Assembly (NCBI GenBank): GCA_039794405.1
Contig: JBDIVL010000016.1
Span: 1-64,000, forward strand
Length of the DNA stretch: 64,000 nt
Reading direction: 5' to 3'
From: JBDIVL01 sp039794405
GTDB taxonomy: Bacteria > Planctomycetota > Brocadiia > Brocadiales > Brocadiaceae
Part shown: positions 1 to 7,855 of the stretch, in pieces
Layout of the letters: each line of letters starts with the position of its first letter
Position numbering within the stretch: position 1 is the first letter of the stretch
The notes under the pieces: generated by a model
Told to the model about the DNA's origin: nothing
Databases searched by the model: none
Seen by the model: only the letters and a program-made list of their open reading frames with translations
Program-made: the position numbers and the translations under genes

Positions 1-116
1 TCCATGAGCCTCCGTAGTCGGGCGAGGCTCATGGACGTCAAGGCAATTTCGTACGCTGCAAAAACGCTGTTGATGCCGATCATGGCGACCATGATGGCGA
101 GTTCAAATCCCCACAT
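1..116 (-). CDS. CNNM/DUF21 (HlyC/CorC-like) membrane protein, N-terminal fragment
   Basis: Only the first 38 codons are inside the window; the gene runs off the left edge. The start used is the ATG at 116-114, with an AGGAGG about 14 bases upstream. The visible residues form a first transmembrane segment followed by FAAYEIALTSMSLARLR, which matches the conserved N/G-FFAAAEIAL-S-R-RL pattern that opens the CNNM (DUF21) domain of hemolysin/CorC-type transporters. Members of this family are integral membrane proteins, usually with cytosolic CBS domains, linked to magnesium or cobalt efflux. The CBS part cannot be seen here, so the substrate and full length are unknown. Confidence 0.7.
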   Translation of the reverse strand, partial: MWGFELAIMVAMIGINSVFAAYEIALTSMSLARLRRLM

Positions 117-430
117 ATGTTCTTGTATTAAGCCTCCTGTTGGCGAGCGGCGATCCGCTGCCGTGGGTGCCACAGGCAAGCACACCACTCCGCTGCCGAA
201 CATTAATTAGGTTGATCTGTATAATTTGTATTAATTTTGTGCTAAAATTAATCAAAAAGGATAGAACTAATTGAAATGAATAGAATTGATATAATGCCAT
301 TAATACCTTAATTTTTCAAAGTAAAACAGAAACCAGCCCAATATCAAGAACTTATAATTTTTAACCCTTTTCGCCTTTTCAGGGCTAATCAAGCCATTAG
401 CTACACTAGTGGCTCATTCGGCTTAGGGTT
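117..430. other. Intergenic gap, nothing recognised
   Basis: AT-rich spacer between the divergently placed CNNM start and the end of mnmA (both on the minus strand). I see no convincing open frame, RNA hairpin or repeat belonging to the families seen elsewhere in the window. It should hold the promoter of the CNNM gene. Confidence 0.4.
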
Positions 431-1504
431 TTATACTTTCCTTTCAATCCAACCACCACCTACGACAATATTGTCATCATAGAAAACTACTGCTTGTCCC
501 GGTGTAATAGCCCTCTGTGGGTCTCTGAATACCACACGTACTCTATCCGGCCCATGAGGATATACAACGGCAGGTGCTGGTGTGTGATTATATCGAATCC
601 TTGCCTGGACTTCTAAGGGCACCTTCAGCTTTTCTATAGATATCCAGTTTATTTTTGATGCTACCAATTCGTTTTCCATAAGTTCCTCATCGGTACCAAC
701 TACCACAACGTTTTCTTGAGGATTTATATCAATAACATACCTTGGGGTACCAAGCGCAATCCCAAGTCCCTTCCTCTGTCCAATAGTAAAAAAAGGTGTC
801 CCGGGGTGGTTTCCCAAAATATTTCCATGAGCATCTTTGAGAAGTCCGGGTGTTATGCAATCTCCAAATCTTTCATATAAGAGGGTATGGTAGTTATTGT
901 CCAGGACGAAACAGATGTCCTGGCTTTCTGGTTTATCCTTGGTTTTTAAATTTAAATTCGCAGCGATTTGGCGTACATGTTCTTTTGTTACCGTGCCTAA
1001 AGGTAAGAGGGTTTTCGATAATTGTTCCTGGTTTAAAGAGAATAGTACATATGATTGATCTTTACGGGTGTCTTCACCCTTTTTGAGAAAATATCTGTCC
1101 TCCAACTTTTCTACTTTTGCATAATGTCCCGTAGCAATAAAATCGGCATGAAGCATCCTGGCAAAATGGAGTAATTTCCCAAATTTTAATTCCTGATTGC
1201 AGTCAATACATGGATTTGGCGTTTTGCCATTAAGATATTCGGTACAAAAGGCATCAATGATGCGATCAAAAGCATCTCTAAAATTCAGGACGTGAAACGG
1301 AATACCGAGTTGATTTGCTACATTGCGGGCATCATTTGCATCCTCAAGGCTGCAGCAAACTTTTGTTTTTGTTATTGTATCAAGTTTTTCAATACCGAGA
1401 CGCATAAATAAGCCAGTAACTTCGTAGCCTTGTTCTACCAAGAGATGGGCGGCAACGCTGCTGTCGACGCCACCGCTCATTGCGATAACAACTTTCTTTT
1501 TCAT
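431..1504 (-). CDS. mnmA: tRNA-specific 2-thiouridylase MnmA
   Basis: Thiolates U34 of the Lys, Glu and Gln tRNAs in the cytosol, using sulfur relayed to its own cysteine persulfide. The PP-loop ATP-binding motif SGGVDSS lies at residues 10-16. The predicted catalytic cysteine is Cys99 in KTPNPCIDCN, and the partner cysteine is Cys198 in PESQDICF. The length, 357 aa, is normal for the family. The reading frame is open for another 61 codons upstream, but that extension overlaps the M50 gene and is not conserved-looking, so I start at ATG 1504 (MKKKVVIAMSGG). It begins 4 bases after the stop of the upstream M50 peptidase gene, so the two are probably co-transcribed. Confidence 0.97.
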   Translation of the reverse strand: MKKKVVIAMSGGVDSSVAAHLLVEQGYEVTGLFMRLGIEKLDTITKTKVCCSLEDANDARNVANQLGIPFHVLNFRDAFDRIIDAFCTEYLNGKTPNPCIDCNQELKFGKLLHFARMLHADFIATGHYAKVEKLEDRYFLKKGEDTRKDQSYVLFSLNQEQLSKTLLPLGTVTKEHVRQIAANLNLKTKDKPESQDICFVLDNNYHTLLYERFGDCITPGLLKDAHGNILGNHPGTPFFTIGQRKGLGIALGTPRYVIDINPQENVVVVGTDEELMENELVASKINWISIEKLKVPLEVQARIRYNHTPAPAVVYPHGPDRVRVVFRDPQRAITPGQAVVFYDDNIVVGGGWIERKV

Positions 1505-1508
1505 AAAA

Positions 1509-2324
1509 TTAGAGTTTAAGGGGGACAGGGGTGAAGGATAATAAAAATACAATAAAGAGGATAATGCCGAGTATTCTGCGTTTCTGGTCAAGCTGAGTCG
1601 CCTCATCGATGGGAGCAGGGTGCCGGAATCCAAAAAGGAGGAGTAATACGGCGAAGACCATCCAGCCCGGGTATAGTAAAATGGCAATAACGCAAAAAAT
1701 AAAAATGCCTATGCGATAAACAATTTTGCTTTTTTTCCCTAACAGGGCATACATAATATGTCCACCGTCGAGTTGTCCTATGGGCAAGAGGTTCAGTGCC
1801 GTGACAAATAACCCAGCCCAACCGGCAAAGGCAACAGGATGAAGGTAAATATCTAGCCCATCGGGCAGATTGCCAAATATAAGTTTGGCGATGAAAGAGA
1901 ATAAAATCGGTTCCCCAAGCCCAAGATACTGGGTGGTATCATTCGGTACAGGACGTACATCCGAAAGGCTGAGTCCAATGATAATAGCAGGAATAGCAAA
2001 GAAAAGCCCCATCATAGGGCCTGCAGCGCCAATATCAAACAGTGCTCTTTTATCAGGTATGTGCCCTTTCATTTTGATTACTGCACCAAAGGTACCAAAT
2101 GGCGGGAATGGAAGAGGCAAAAAATAAGGCATCGTGGCCTCTACATGGTACTTCCGGCACATAAAGAAATGTCCCAATTCATGAGAAAGCAGAATAGTCA
2201 TAATGGTAATCGAGTACCATATACCGTTCACGTAATAGGTCGTTAAGAAAGTTGCAATAAATAGCAAGACATGGATTCGTGCTTTCATAAAAAAATTTGT
2301 CCGATTGAATTCTTCTATAGCCAT
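1509..2324 (-). CDS. Site-2-protease family (M50) membrane metallopeptidase
   Basis: Predicted intramembrane zinc protease with several transmembrane segments. The zinc motif HELGH lies in the second hydrophobic segment, and the third zinc ligand motif LDGGH lies about 137 residues later, the standard S2P arrangement. There is no PDZ domain, so it belongs with the compact EGY1/SpoIVFB-like group rather than RseP. The frame opens at a TTG (2357), but I chose the ATG at 2324; neither has a good ribosome-binding site, and ATG 2288 is also possible. It lies directly upstream of mnmA. The substrate cannot be read from the sequence. Confidence 0.88.
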   Translation of the reverse strand: MAIEEFNRTNFFMKARIHVLLFIATFLTTYYVNGIWYSITIMTILLSHELGHFFMCRKYHVEATMPYFLPLPFPPFGTFGAVIKMKGHIPDKRALFDIGAAGPMMGLFFAIPAIIIGLSLSDVRPVPNDTTQYLGLGEPILFSFIAKLIFGNLPDGLDIYLHPVAFAGWAGLFVTALNLLPIGQLDGGHIMYALLGKKSKIVYRIGIFIFCVIAILLYPGWMVFAVLLLLFGFRHPAPIDEATQLDQKRRILGIILFIVFLLSFTPVPLKL

Positions 2325-2357
2325 GGAATAATTATCAATTTCTGAAAAGGGAGACAA

Positions 2358-2560
2358 ATGGGATAAAATACATGTTTTTACACACTCTTTGATTCCCTCT
2401 TTCTAGAGGGGAGTCCCTGTTACTTCATCATGCACCATTACGGAAAGCGTTGGTAGTGATGAGTTGTGAAGGGAGAAAAGTGTAGTTACAAAACTCAATA
2501 ATAACGGCTAACCGCTAATAGCTGATTGCTTATACACTCCTGGTTACTTCTAAAACTTGA
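2358..2560. other. Intergenic gap upstream of the M50-mnmA operon
   Basis: This stretch holds no credible gene. It contains an imperfect copy of the AGCTGATAGC-type repeat near 2500-2530, related to the inverted repeats at 16392 and 46313. The promoter of the minus-strand M50-mnmA operon should lie here but no clear box pair stands out. Confidence 0.35.
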
Positions 2561-2565
2561 TTTGT

Positions 2566-2790
2566 TGGTAAAGATAAACTACTGATAAAGTTTTTTGCAC
2601 AGTCTTTGGTAAAATTTTTTGTTGGTTTAAGACTAATTATAAGAGTTTAACAAAAATCTTATCAGAAAAAGATAGTAAATTCAAATTTCATTTGAATGGA
2701 TTGATCCTAGTGATAGGGATTATCTTCTTTTGAAGTAAGGCTATGTGATAGAGTATCTCTGTCACATAGCTTTTTACTTTTTTATCAGGC
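2566..2790 (+). ncRNA. Candidate structured RNA ending in an intrinsic terminator
   Basis: A run of predicted hairpins on the plus strand with no gene. CTGATAA near 2571 can pair with TTATCAG near 2659 and forms an outer stem. It is followed by a TTCAAAT/ATTTGAA hairpin near 2680-2697, an ATCC/GGGAT hairpin near 2704-2720, and a strong hairpin at 2739-2770 followed by a T-rich run. No plus-strand gene lies upstream to need that terminator, so the transcript ending here would be short and non-coding. I cannot match it to a known RNA family. It could instead be a decayed leader. Confidence 0.35.
2734..2784 (+). terminator. Strong intrinsic terminator without an upstream gene
   Basis: The stem GGCTATGTGATAGAG pairs with CTCTGTCACATAGC around a three-base loop, with one G-U pair, and is followed by TTTTTACTTTTTT. 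The T-run is on the plus strand only; on the minus strand the hairpin is followed by mixed sequence. It therefore terminates plus-strand transcription even though the flanking genes are on the minus strand. Confidence 0.7.
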
Positions 2791-2854
2791 TAATTAACCT
2801 GACCGTATAGGAATTTTTATTGTATGTAATCGGCTTTGTGGTGTAGATAAAAGT

Positions 2855-2975
2855 GTTGGTTCAATAGTCTACGATGAAAACCGGAACGCTTGGCAAGTTT
2901 CCATGCCAAGGCACCGATCGGGAACGTACAGGCCAATGCTAAACACATAGTTTAATTTACAAGATTGAACCGACC
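2855..2975. repeat. Palindromic repeat (GGTTCAAT family) split by about 95 bases
   Basis: GTTGGTTCAAT at 2855-2865 and GATTGAACCGACC at 2963-2975 are the two arms of the palindrome found intact at 4898, 36847 and 52060. Here the arms are separated by a foreign stretch that itself holds a CTTGGCA/TGCCAAG hairpin. It looks like a repeat copy interrupted by an insertion or a longer variant of the element. Confidence 0.55.
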
Positions 2976-3073
2976 ATGAAAATCCGCCGAAGTTGTTAAG
3001 TTCTCTATTGGCAGGAAATAGATGCATCGTAGATGTATTTTTTCTCCAAGGCTTTTGCTGACAATACTCTTTA

Positions 3074-4582
3074 TTAGTATTTTATTCTTTCTTCATATTT
3101 TTGTAAAAGAGAGAGAGTTCCTACATAAAAAAAACTTACTGCGTACAGCAATATAAAAAACTCAAAGATACCTGTGTGGTTCATCATGTATCCTGTAAAA
3201 CAGTATAAGCTCAAAAGTATTTCGCTTACAAATATTAGTTTTACTTGTGAGATATAGTTTTTTGCCATGAGCCTTTTACCCTGTTTGACTACCCCGAATT
3301 TAGGCGTTCTAACAAAATCGCTCTTCACATTGAGTAATGCCTCTAATACCGCTTTTGTATTATTGACAGCAATACCACATCCGAGAAGCATGAGTATTGG
3401 TATAAATAGTGACCTCTTCCACCAATCTTTGTAACCTATTTTTTGAGAAATTATATAGAGAAATGACGGAGCAAAGGTTCCTGATAAGACAAAGCACCAC
3501 ATGATTTGTGTTGTAGTGGTGATTGATATGGTGTTTACTGATGGATTTAACAGAATTATTAGTGGATAGGAGAGCAGTGCGAGGATAATCATCATAGGAT
3601 GAACCATGTACTGGGTGAGATGTATAAATGCCTCTATTTTTTTTATGAGAGTATCCTGTGACTTACATATTTGTGGAAGGATTTTTTTTGCTGTTTGTAT
3701 TGAACCTTTTGCCCATCTATGCTGCTGTGTTTTATATGCATTTATATCAATAGGTAGTTCTGCAGGAGTAACGACATCAAAGAGGAATTTTGTCCGCCAT
3801 CCTTTTAGTTGGACTCTGTATGATAGGTCTAAATCCTCAGTTAATGTATCATGGTGCCAGCCTCCGGCATCAATAATTGCCTCCTTTTTCCAAATACCTG
3901 CTGTTCCGTTGAAATTCATATAAAGTCCATTCCATGTCCTGGCGCCCTGCTCAATAATAAAGTGGCCATCTATACCAATACTCTGTGCTATCGTTAAGAG
4001 GGAGTAATTTTTATTTGCATGTCCCCATCGTGTTTGAACCAGAGCGACTTTTTCTCTTTCATAAAAGAATGGAATAGTTCTATAGAAAAAATCTTTATCG
4101 GGTATAAAATCTGCATCAAATATTGCTAAAAATTCTCCTTCTGCCTTTTGAAGACCTTCATGTAAGGCGCCTGCCTTAAATCCATTCCTGTTATTTCTGG
4201 TAATCTGTTTTATGATAAATCCCATTGCCGTGTATTTATCAACCAGACGGGCTACGATATCCCTCGTTTCATCAGTAGAATCATCAAGTATCTGGATATC
4301 GTGGAATTTCTGTGGATAATTGATATTTACAACTGCATTAATTAAACGTTCTACTACATATCTTTCATTATAAACAGGTAATTGTGTGGTGACTCTTGGC
4401 AATGTATCCTTGCTATGAGTTGACCAGAACTGTTTCAGAAATTCTGTGTTTTGAGATCGTTCTTTTTTTTCCTTCTTGAAAAAAAGGTAGACCATGTAAT
4501 AACTATTGATACCATAGAAAAATAGCCAAAGTGTAGCCGGACAATAAAGAATAAGAATTCCTATGATAAATATTTTATCCAT
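3074..4582 (-). CDS. Processive family 2 glycosyltransferase (cellulose/mannan-synthase-like)
   Basis: Membrane polysaccharide synthase, 502 aa. It has an N-terminal transmembrane segment, a cytosolic GT-A domain and a C-terminal membrane block. All processive GT2 motifs are visible: DD at 100-101, DAD at 156-158, TED at 248-250 and QQHRW at 286-290. It resembles bacterial CslA-type beta-mannan or glucan synthases more than BcsA, since it has no C-terminal PilZ domain. It is last in a minus-strand operon with a DUF3047 gene and a tiny membrane peptide, all downstream of a c-di-GMP riboswitch, so control by c-di-GMP would be at the RNA level instead of through PilZ. The polymer made is unknown. 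Confidence 0.92.
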   Translation of the reverse strand: MDKIFIIGILILYCPATLWLFFYGINSYYMVYLFFKKEKKERSQNTEFLKQFWSTHSKDTLPRVTTQLPVYNERYVVERLINAVVNINYPQKFHDIQILDDSTDETRDIVARLVDKYTAMGFIIKQITRNNRNGFKAGALHEGLQKAEGEFLAIFDADFIPDKDFFYRTIPFFYEREKVALVQTRWGHANKNYSLLTIAQSIGIDGHFIIEQGARTWNGLYMNFNGTAGIWKKEAIIDAGGWHHDTLTEDLDLSYRVQLKGWRTKFLFDVVTPAELPIDINAYKTQQHRWAKGSIQTAKKILPQICKSQDTLIKKIEAFIHLTQYMVHPMMIILALLSYPLIILLNPSVNTISITTTTQIMWCFVLSGTFAPSFLYIISQKIGYKDWWKRSLFIPILMLLGCGIAVNNTKAVLEALLNVKSDFVRTPKFGVVKQGKRLMAKNYISQVKLIFVSEILLSLYCFTGYMMNHTGIFEFFILLYAVSFFYVGTLSLLQKYEERIKY

Positions 4583-4897
4583 ACGCTATTACCGAGATTG
4601 AGAAATTGCAAACACCTCAGGGCCTATAATATTTTTGCTCAACTACCATTACTATAGTTACTCTGGTAATGGAAAGAAAGGCAATGAAAGATAAAACAGT
4701 ACTAATATACAAAATCATATTAATCTTGTCATTTGATAATTTATCCAATGGATAATTTATATACTGGAGTTAAACTCAAATTGCTGGAAAATAAGGTTAT
4801 ACTGGAGAACGAGTGAGGAAATAATTGTTTGTTGAAAAATGGGATAAACAGGATTGAGACGGTAATTCCTGTTATGGGATAGTATATGAGGCTTTAG
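4583..4897. other. Gap between the GT2 gene and the small membrane-peptide gene
   Basis: About 315 bases with no open frame of note. If the DUF3047 transcript reads through, this is an intra-operon leader for the GT2 gene. A separate GT2 promoter could also lie here. No hairpin comparable with the nearby terminators is visible apart from the palindrome at 4898. Confidence 0.35.
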
Positions 4898-4928
4898 GGT
4901 TGGTTCAATCTGCAGGATTGAACCAGCC
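4898..4928. repeat. Palindromic repeat, GGTTCAATC family
   Basis: A 31-base near-perfect inverted repeat: GGTTGGTTCAATC, a five-base centre, then GATTGAACCAGCC. Near-identical copies are at 36847-36877 and 52060-52087, and a split copy is at 2855-2975. There is no T-run, so it is a dispersed repeat rather than a normal terminator. Confidence 0.8.
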
Positions 4929-4960
4929 GTGAGGGTTGAAAAATTAAATAGACTTTTTGA

Positions 4961-5056
4961 CTATATATCTGCAAAGTACAGTATTAACGAGACGATTATT
5001 GAAACAACAATCACCAGTATTATCAAAAGACCTCCTATGGTTATTACATATCTCAT
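4961..5056 (-). CDS. Small single-pass membrane peptide, 31 aa
   Basis: ATG at 5056 is preceded by AAGGAGT at an ideal 6-base spacing, and the frame ends with TAG at 4961-4963. The peptide starts MRYVITIGG, is almost entirely Ile/Leu/Val through the middle and ends ILYFADI, so it is one transmembrane helix with a positively charged N-terminus. It lies 46 bases after the DUF3047 stop and upstream of the membrane GT2, in the same orientation. Small membrane peptides often modulate or assemble membrane synthases; that role here is inference. The good ribosome-binding site is the main argument that it is real. Confidence 0.6.
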   Translation of the reverse strand: MRYVITIGGLLIILVIVVSIIVSLILYFADI

Positions 5057-5102
5057 TGAGACTCCTTACTTGAAAAACTTTACTTGCCATGTGCTTTTTC
5101 AA

Positions 5103-5765
5103 TTACGGTTTTTCAATTTTTAGCTCATCGTAGTAAGCGATAGCGGATTCTCCCGTGTTATCTGTATCTGTCATAATAGCTATACCACCTACACGTGGTG
5201 GCTCTTCTCCGAAGATCATTTTAAAATCTTCATAAACATTTCTTCGTTCTGTAACCCATTTCCCCAGATGTTCATTTCCACTCTCAACTGCGATCACCAT
5301 GGATTTTGAATAATGCGGGCTTGGTACGTATTTTCCTTTTGGAAGTTTATTTGCCCAGATGTAGGTAATGCTTTTTGTATGCCATAAGACCCACGATGGA
5401 AATATTACATATACCCTTGCAGCACAATCATTACCCCCTTTTTTCATTACATCGCCATTTTTAATTGTGTTTTCTATCTTCCACTTCCATGTCAATATAG
5501 GATATTCCTTCAGGTTATATTTATATTTATAAATTAAAGCGGATGCCGAGGCGTTGCTCGCAGCTTTCAACACGTGATTGTTTTCTGTTTTAATAACATG
5601 GTATCGGGTTTCTCCATGAATTTCCCTGCTTTTCCATAGTGGCTTTAATCCTTCCTCAAAATCGTCGATGATTATTGCTTCTCCAGCTACGCAGTTTATG
5701 GAAATGTGTACTATAGCTAAGATAAGCAAGGGTATTAATATGAGAGGTGCTTGAAGTTTCTGCAT
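5103..5765 (-). CDS. DUF3047 exported protein
   Basis: Encodes 220 aa. Residues 1-28 form a Sec signal peptide (LQAPLILIPLLILAIVHIS core, then a VAG-like cleavage site). The rest is a beta-rich domain with the DUF3047 features: early IDDFE, the LTWKWKI strand, the DCAARVYVIFPS strand and a C-terminal GIAIMTDTDNTGE stretch. It is expected in the periplasm. DUF3047 proteins have a carbohydrate-binding-like appearance but no assigned function. It is the first gene after a riboswitch-terminator and is followed by a small membrane peptide and a polysaccharide synthase, which suggests a role in export or binding of that polymer (inference). Confidence 0.85.
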   Translation of the reverse strand: MQKLQAPLILIPLLILAIVHISINCVAGEAIIIDDFEEGLKPLWKSREIHGETRYHVIKTENNHVLKAASNASASALIYKYKYNLKEYPILTWKWKIENTIKNGDVMKKGGNDCAARVYVIFPSWVLWHTKSITYIWANKLPKGKYVPSPHYSKSMVIAVESGNEHLGKWVTERRNVYEDFKMIFGEEPPRVGGIAIMTDTDNTGESAIAYYDELKIEKP

Positions 5766-5797
5766 CTTTTGGTTGTGGCTCCGTTGCGCTAGGAATA
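5766..5797 (-). repeat. Short tag repeat at the DUF3047 start codon
   Basis: Read on the minus strand, TAGCGCAACGGAGCCACAAC followed by CAAAAG abuts the DUF3047 ATG. The same tag is at 12757-12788 and 18511-18540. No normal ribosome-binding site separates it from the ATG; GGAG inside the tag is the only candidate. Confidence 0.65.
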
Positions 5798-5802
5798 TCC
5801 TT

Positions 5803-5864
5803 AAAATAAAAAAGCCTTACTGCAGAGATGTTCTTTCTGATGAAAAACCCATCGGCAGTAAGGC
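5803..5864 (-). terminator. Intrinsic terminator of the riboswitch expression platform
   Basis: On the minus strand GCCTTACTGC (5864-5855) pairs with GCAGTAAGGC (5823-5814) and is followed by TTTTTTATTTT, 38 bases before the DUF3047 start. It lies between the aptamer and the gene. The 5' arm GCCTT could alternatively pair with AAGGC at the 5' end of the aptamer, which would make a switch in which ligand binding removes the terminator; that polarity is inference. Confidence 0.85.
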
Positions 5865-5875
5865 TGTCTTTTTCT

Positions 5876-5964
5876 TTAATCACCTTTACGAAAGGGTGAT
5901 TGGGGAATCAAAAGACCCTTTCCTTTGCGTCCCCTGATTGCTCAAGGTTTGCCTTTATCGTCAT
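5876..5964 (-). promoter_or_regulatory. Cyclic di-GMP-I (GEMM-I-like) riboswitch aptamer
   Basis: The minus strand shows the hallmark order AAAGGCAAACC, a hairpin ACCTTGA-GCAA-TCAGGGG with a GNRA tetraloop, then GGGACGCAAAGG, then a second stem AAAGGGT/ACCCTTT. This matches the c-di-GMP-I consensus GGCAAACC, GNRA hairpin, GGGACGCAAAG. The second stem is less like the textbook aptamer, and an alternative hairpin AATCACC/GGTGATT overlaps it. The terminator and the DUF3047, membrane-peptide and GT2 genes follow in order, so c-di-GMP should control exopolysaccharide synthesis here. Confidence 0.82.
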
Positions 5965-6366
5965 GTATCTATTTATCATGTAACATGTATATTATCTTTA
6001 TTTCAAGCAAAAATTTAAAATGATTTATAACTAATCAGATAACTATGGATGGCGTAGAATGCAAATTACAGATAACTTACTCCATGCTCCGGTCTTTTTG
6101 GTAACAGATCTATTTCATTTTGAAATTCATTTGATTATTGCCTCCTGTTTGATATAATTTCATTTTGAAATGGTGCTGTTATAAATCTATATAGAATATA
6201 TAATTAGTAACTACTCAGGTTGTCGGGTTTGCGGTTGTTTTCCTTTCTTCAGACCTTTCAATCTTCATCTCTCTAACCATGAGCCCTGAACCTTGAACCC
6301 GAGAAGTTGCTTTCTTTTTATGCTTCTGAAATTATTCGTATAAACTTTTAGGAGATTTCTACCTCT

Positions 6367-7653
6367 ATGTCTGAACAACGGAAAAAGGTGGTATTGGCCT
6401 ACTCGGGTGGTCTGGATACCTCTGTTGCAATCAAATGGATTCCCGAAAAATACCATATGGATGTTATTACGGTAACCATCGATCTCGGTGCAGTAAAAGA
6501 TCTGGAATCTATTCGCCAGAAGGCGTTAAAGATTGGCGCTAAAAAGGCCATTGTCATAGATGCAAAAGATACTTTTGTAAAATATTTCATATTTCCTGCC
6601 TTACAGGCTGGCGCCTTATACGAAGGTGTCTATCCGCTTGCAACGGCATTGGGCAGACCATTGATTGCAAAATTGTTAGCAGATGTAGCACATGAAGAGA
6701 GTGCGGATGCCGTAGCTCATGGTTGTACAGGGAAAGGAAATGACCAGGTACGACTCGATGTATCCCTTCAGGTGCTCAATCCAAAGTTGCAAATTATTGC
6801 TCCCGTACGGGAGTGGAAGATGACGCGCGATGAAGAGATTCGATATGCCGAGGAGCATAATATCCCTGTAGAAGCAAAGATTAAAAGTCCATATAGTACA
6901 GATGAAAATCTCTGGGGAAGGAGTATAGAGTGTGGTGTATTGGAAGACCCCTGGACCGAACCACCGGAGGATGTTTATAAATGGACAAAGAATCCGAAAG
7001 ATACCCCGGATGACTCTGAATATATTGATATTTATTTTGAGAGAGGTATTCCTGTAGCTCTCAACGATGAGGAGATGGACGGTGTTACCCTTATCAATAC
7101 CCTGAATGCAAGGGGAGGAAAGCATGGTGTTGGTCGTATTGACCACTTGGAGAATCGGCTTGTGGGTATTAAATCTAGAGAAATTTATGAGTCCCCCGCT
7201 GCTGTTATATTGCACACAGCTCATAAAGCACTGGAGGGTATGATTATGACAAAAGACTCATTACGGTTTAAGGATATTGTTTCTGCCCATTATGCCGATT
7301 TGATTTATAATGGGCTTTGGTTCTCTGCATTTCACCAGGATCTCGTAGCCTATATATTGAGTAGTCAGCGCCTTATGAAGGGGACGATCCGGGTTAGGTT
7401 ATCGAAAGGTACGTGTACCGTAGTGGGACGTAAATCACCGGTGTCTCTTTATAGTGAGAAATTGGCAACCTATCAAAAAGAAGACAGCTTTGATCACGGT
7501 GCAGCTCTTGGGTTTATTAAGATATATGGTTTACCTGTGAAGATACAGGCCCAGAAGCAGATGGATATCTTGACCGGCAGGCAGTCGTTGCATCTGGATT
7601 CAATTATGCCGCCAAAGATAAAATCCGTTGATACCACAAAGGCAGAAACGTAA
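6367..7653 (+). CDS. argG: Argininosuccinate synthase
   Basis: Joins citrulline and aspartate using ATP in arginine biosynthesis; cytosolic. The N-type PP-loop AYSGGLDTSVAIKW is at residues 10-23, and the conserved blocks GCTGKGNDQVR, SPYSTDENLWGRSIE and GKHGVGRIDHLENRLVGIKSRE are all present. The length of 428 aa is slightly above the usual 400-410. Translation starts at ATG 6367. It stands alone on the plus strand between the c-di-GMP operon and a repeat-flanked radical-SAM gene. Confidence 0.97.
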   Translation: MSEQRKKVVLAYSGGLDTSVAIKWIPEKYHMDVITVTIDLGAVKDLESIRQKALKIGAKKAIVIDAKDTFVKYFIFPALQAGALYEGVYPLATALGRPLIAKLLADVAHEESADAVAHGCTGKGNDQVRLDVSLQVLNPKLQIIAPVREWKMTRDEEIRYAEEHNIPVEAKIKSPYSTDENLWGRSIECGVLEDPWTEPPEDVYKWTKNPKDTPDDSEYIDIYFERGIPVALNDEEMDGVTLINTLNARGGKHGVGRIDHLENRLVGIKSREIYESPAAVILHTAHKALEGMIMTKDSLRFKDIVSAHYADLIYNGLWFSAFHQDLVAYILSSQRLMKGTIRVRLSKGTCTVVGRKSPVSLYSEKLATYQKEDSFDHGAALGFIKIYGLPVKIQAQKQMDILTGRQSLHLDSIMPPKIKSVDTTKAET

Positions 7654-7670
7654 TTATCGTATAAGACCCT

Positions 7671-7834
7671 TTTCACCGCAAAGACGCAAAGTACGCAAAG
7701 AAAAAACTTAAAAAAAGAAAAACCCTTACAGAAGAGGTATCTTCAATAACAAAATCACAAGGTTTTTCAGAAATTTCCAGCATCAACTTTCTAAAAAATA
7801 ATACCTTTGTGCTCTTTGCGTCTTTGCGGTGAGT
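7671..7834. repeat. MITE-like element with CACCGCAAAGACGC inverted ends
   Basis: TTCACCGCAAAGACGCAAAG at the left end is matched by CTTTGCGTCTTTGCGGTGAG at the right end. About 110 AT-rich bases without coding sense lie between. The right end lies only about 20 bases before the ATG of the radical-SAM gene, so the element fills the whole gap between argG and that gene and may supply its promoter or leader. Confidence 0.75.
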
Positions 7835-7855
7835 TTTTTAGAAAAAGGTGAAATA

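Noticed and set aside
1505..1687. N-terminal extension of MnmA
   Set aside because: It overlaps the M50 gene in another frame and lies upstream of the canonical MnmA start.
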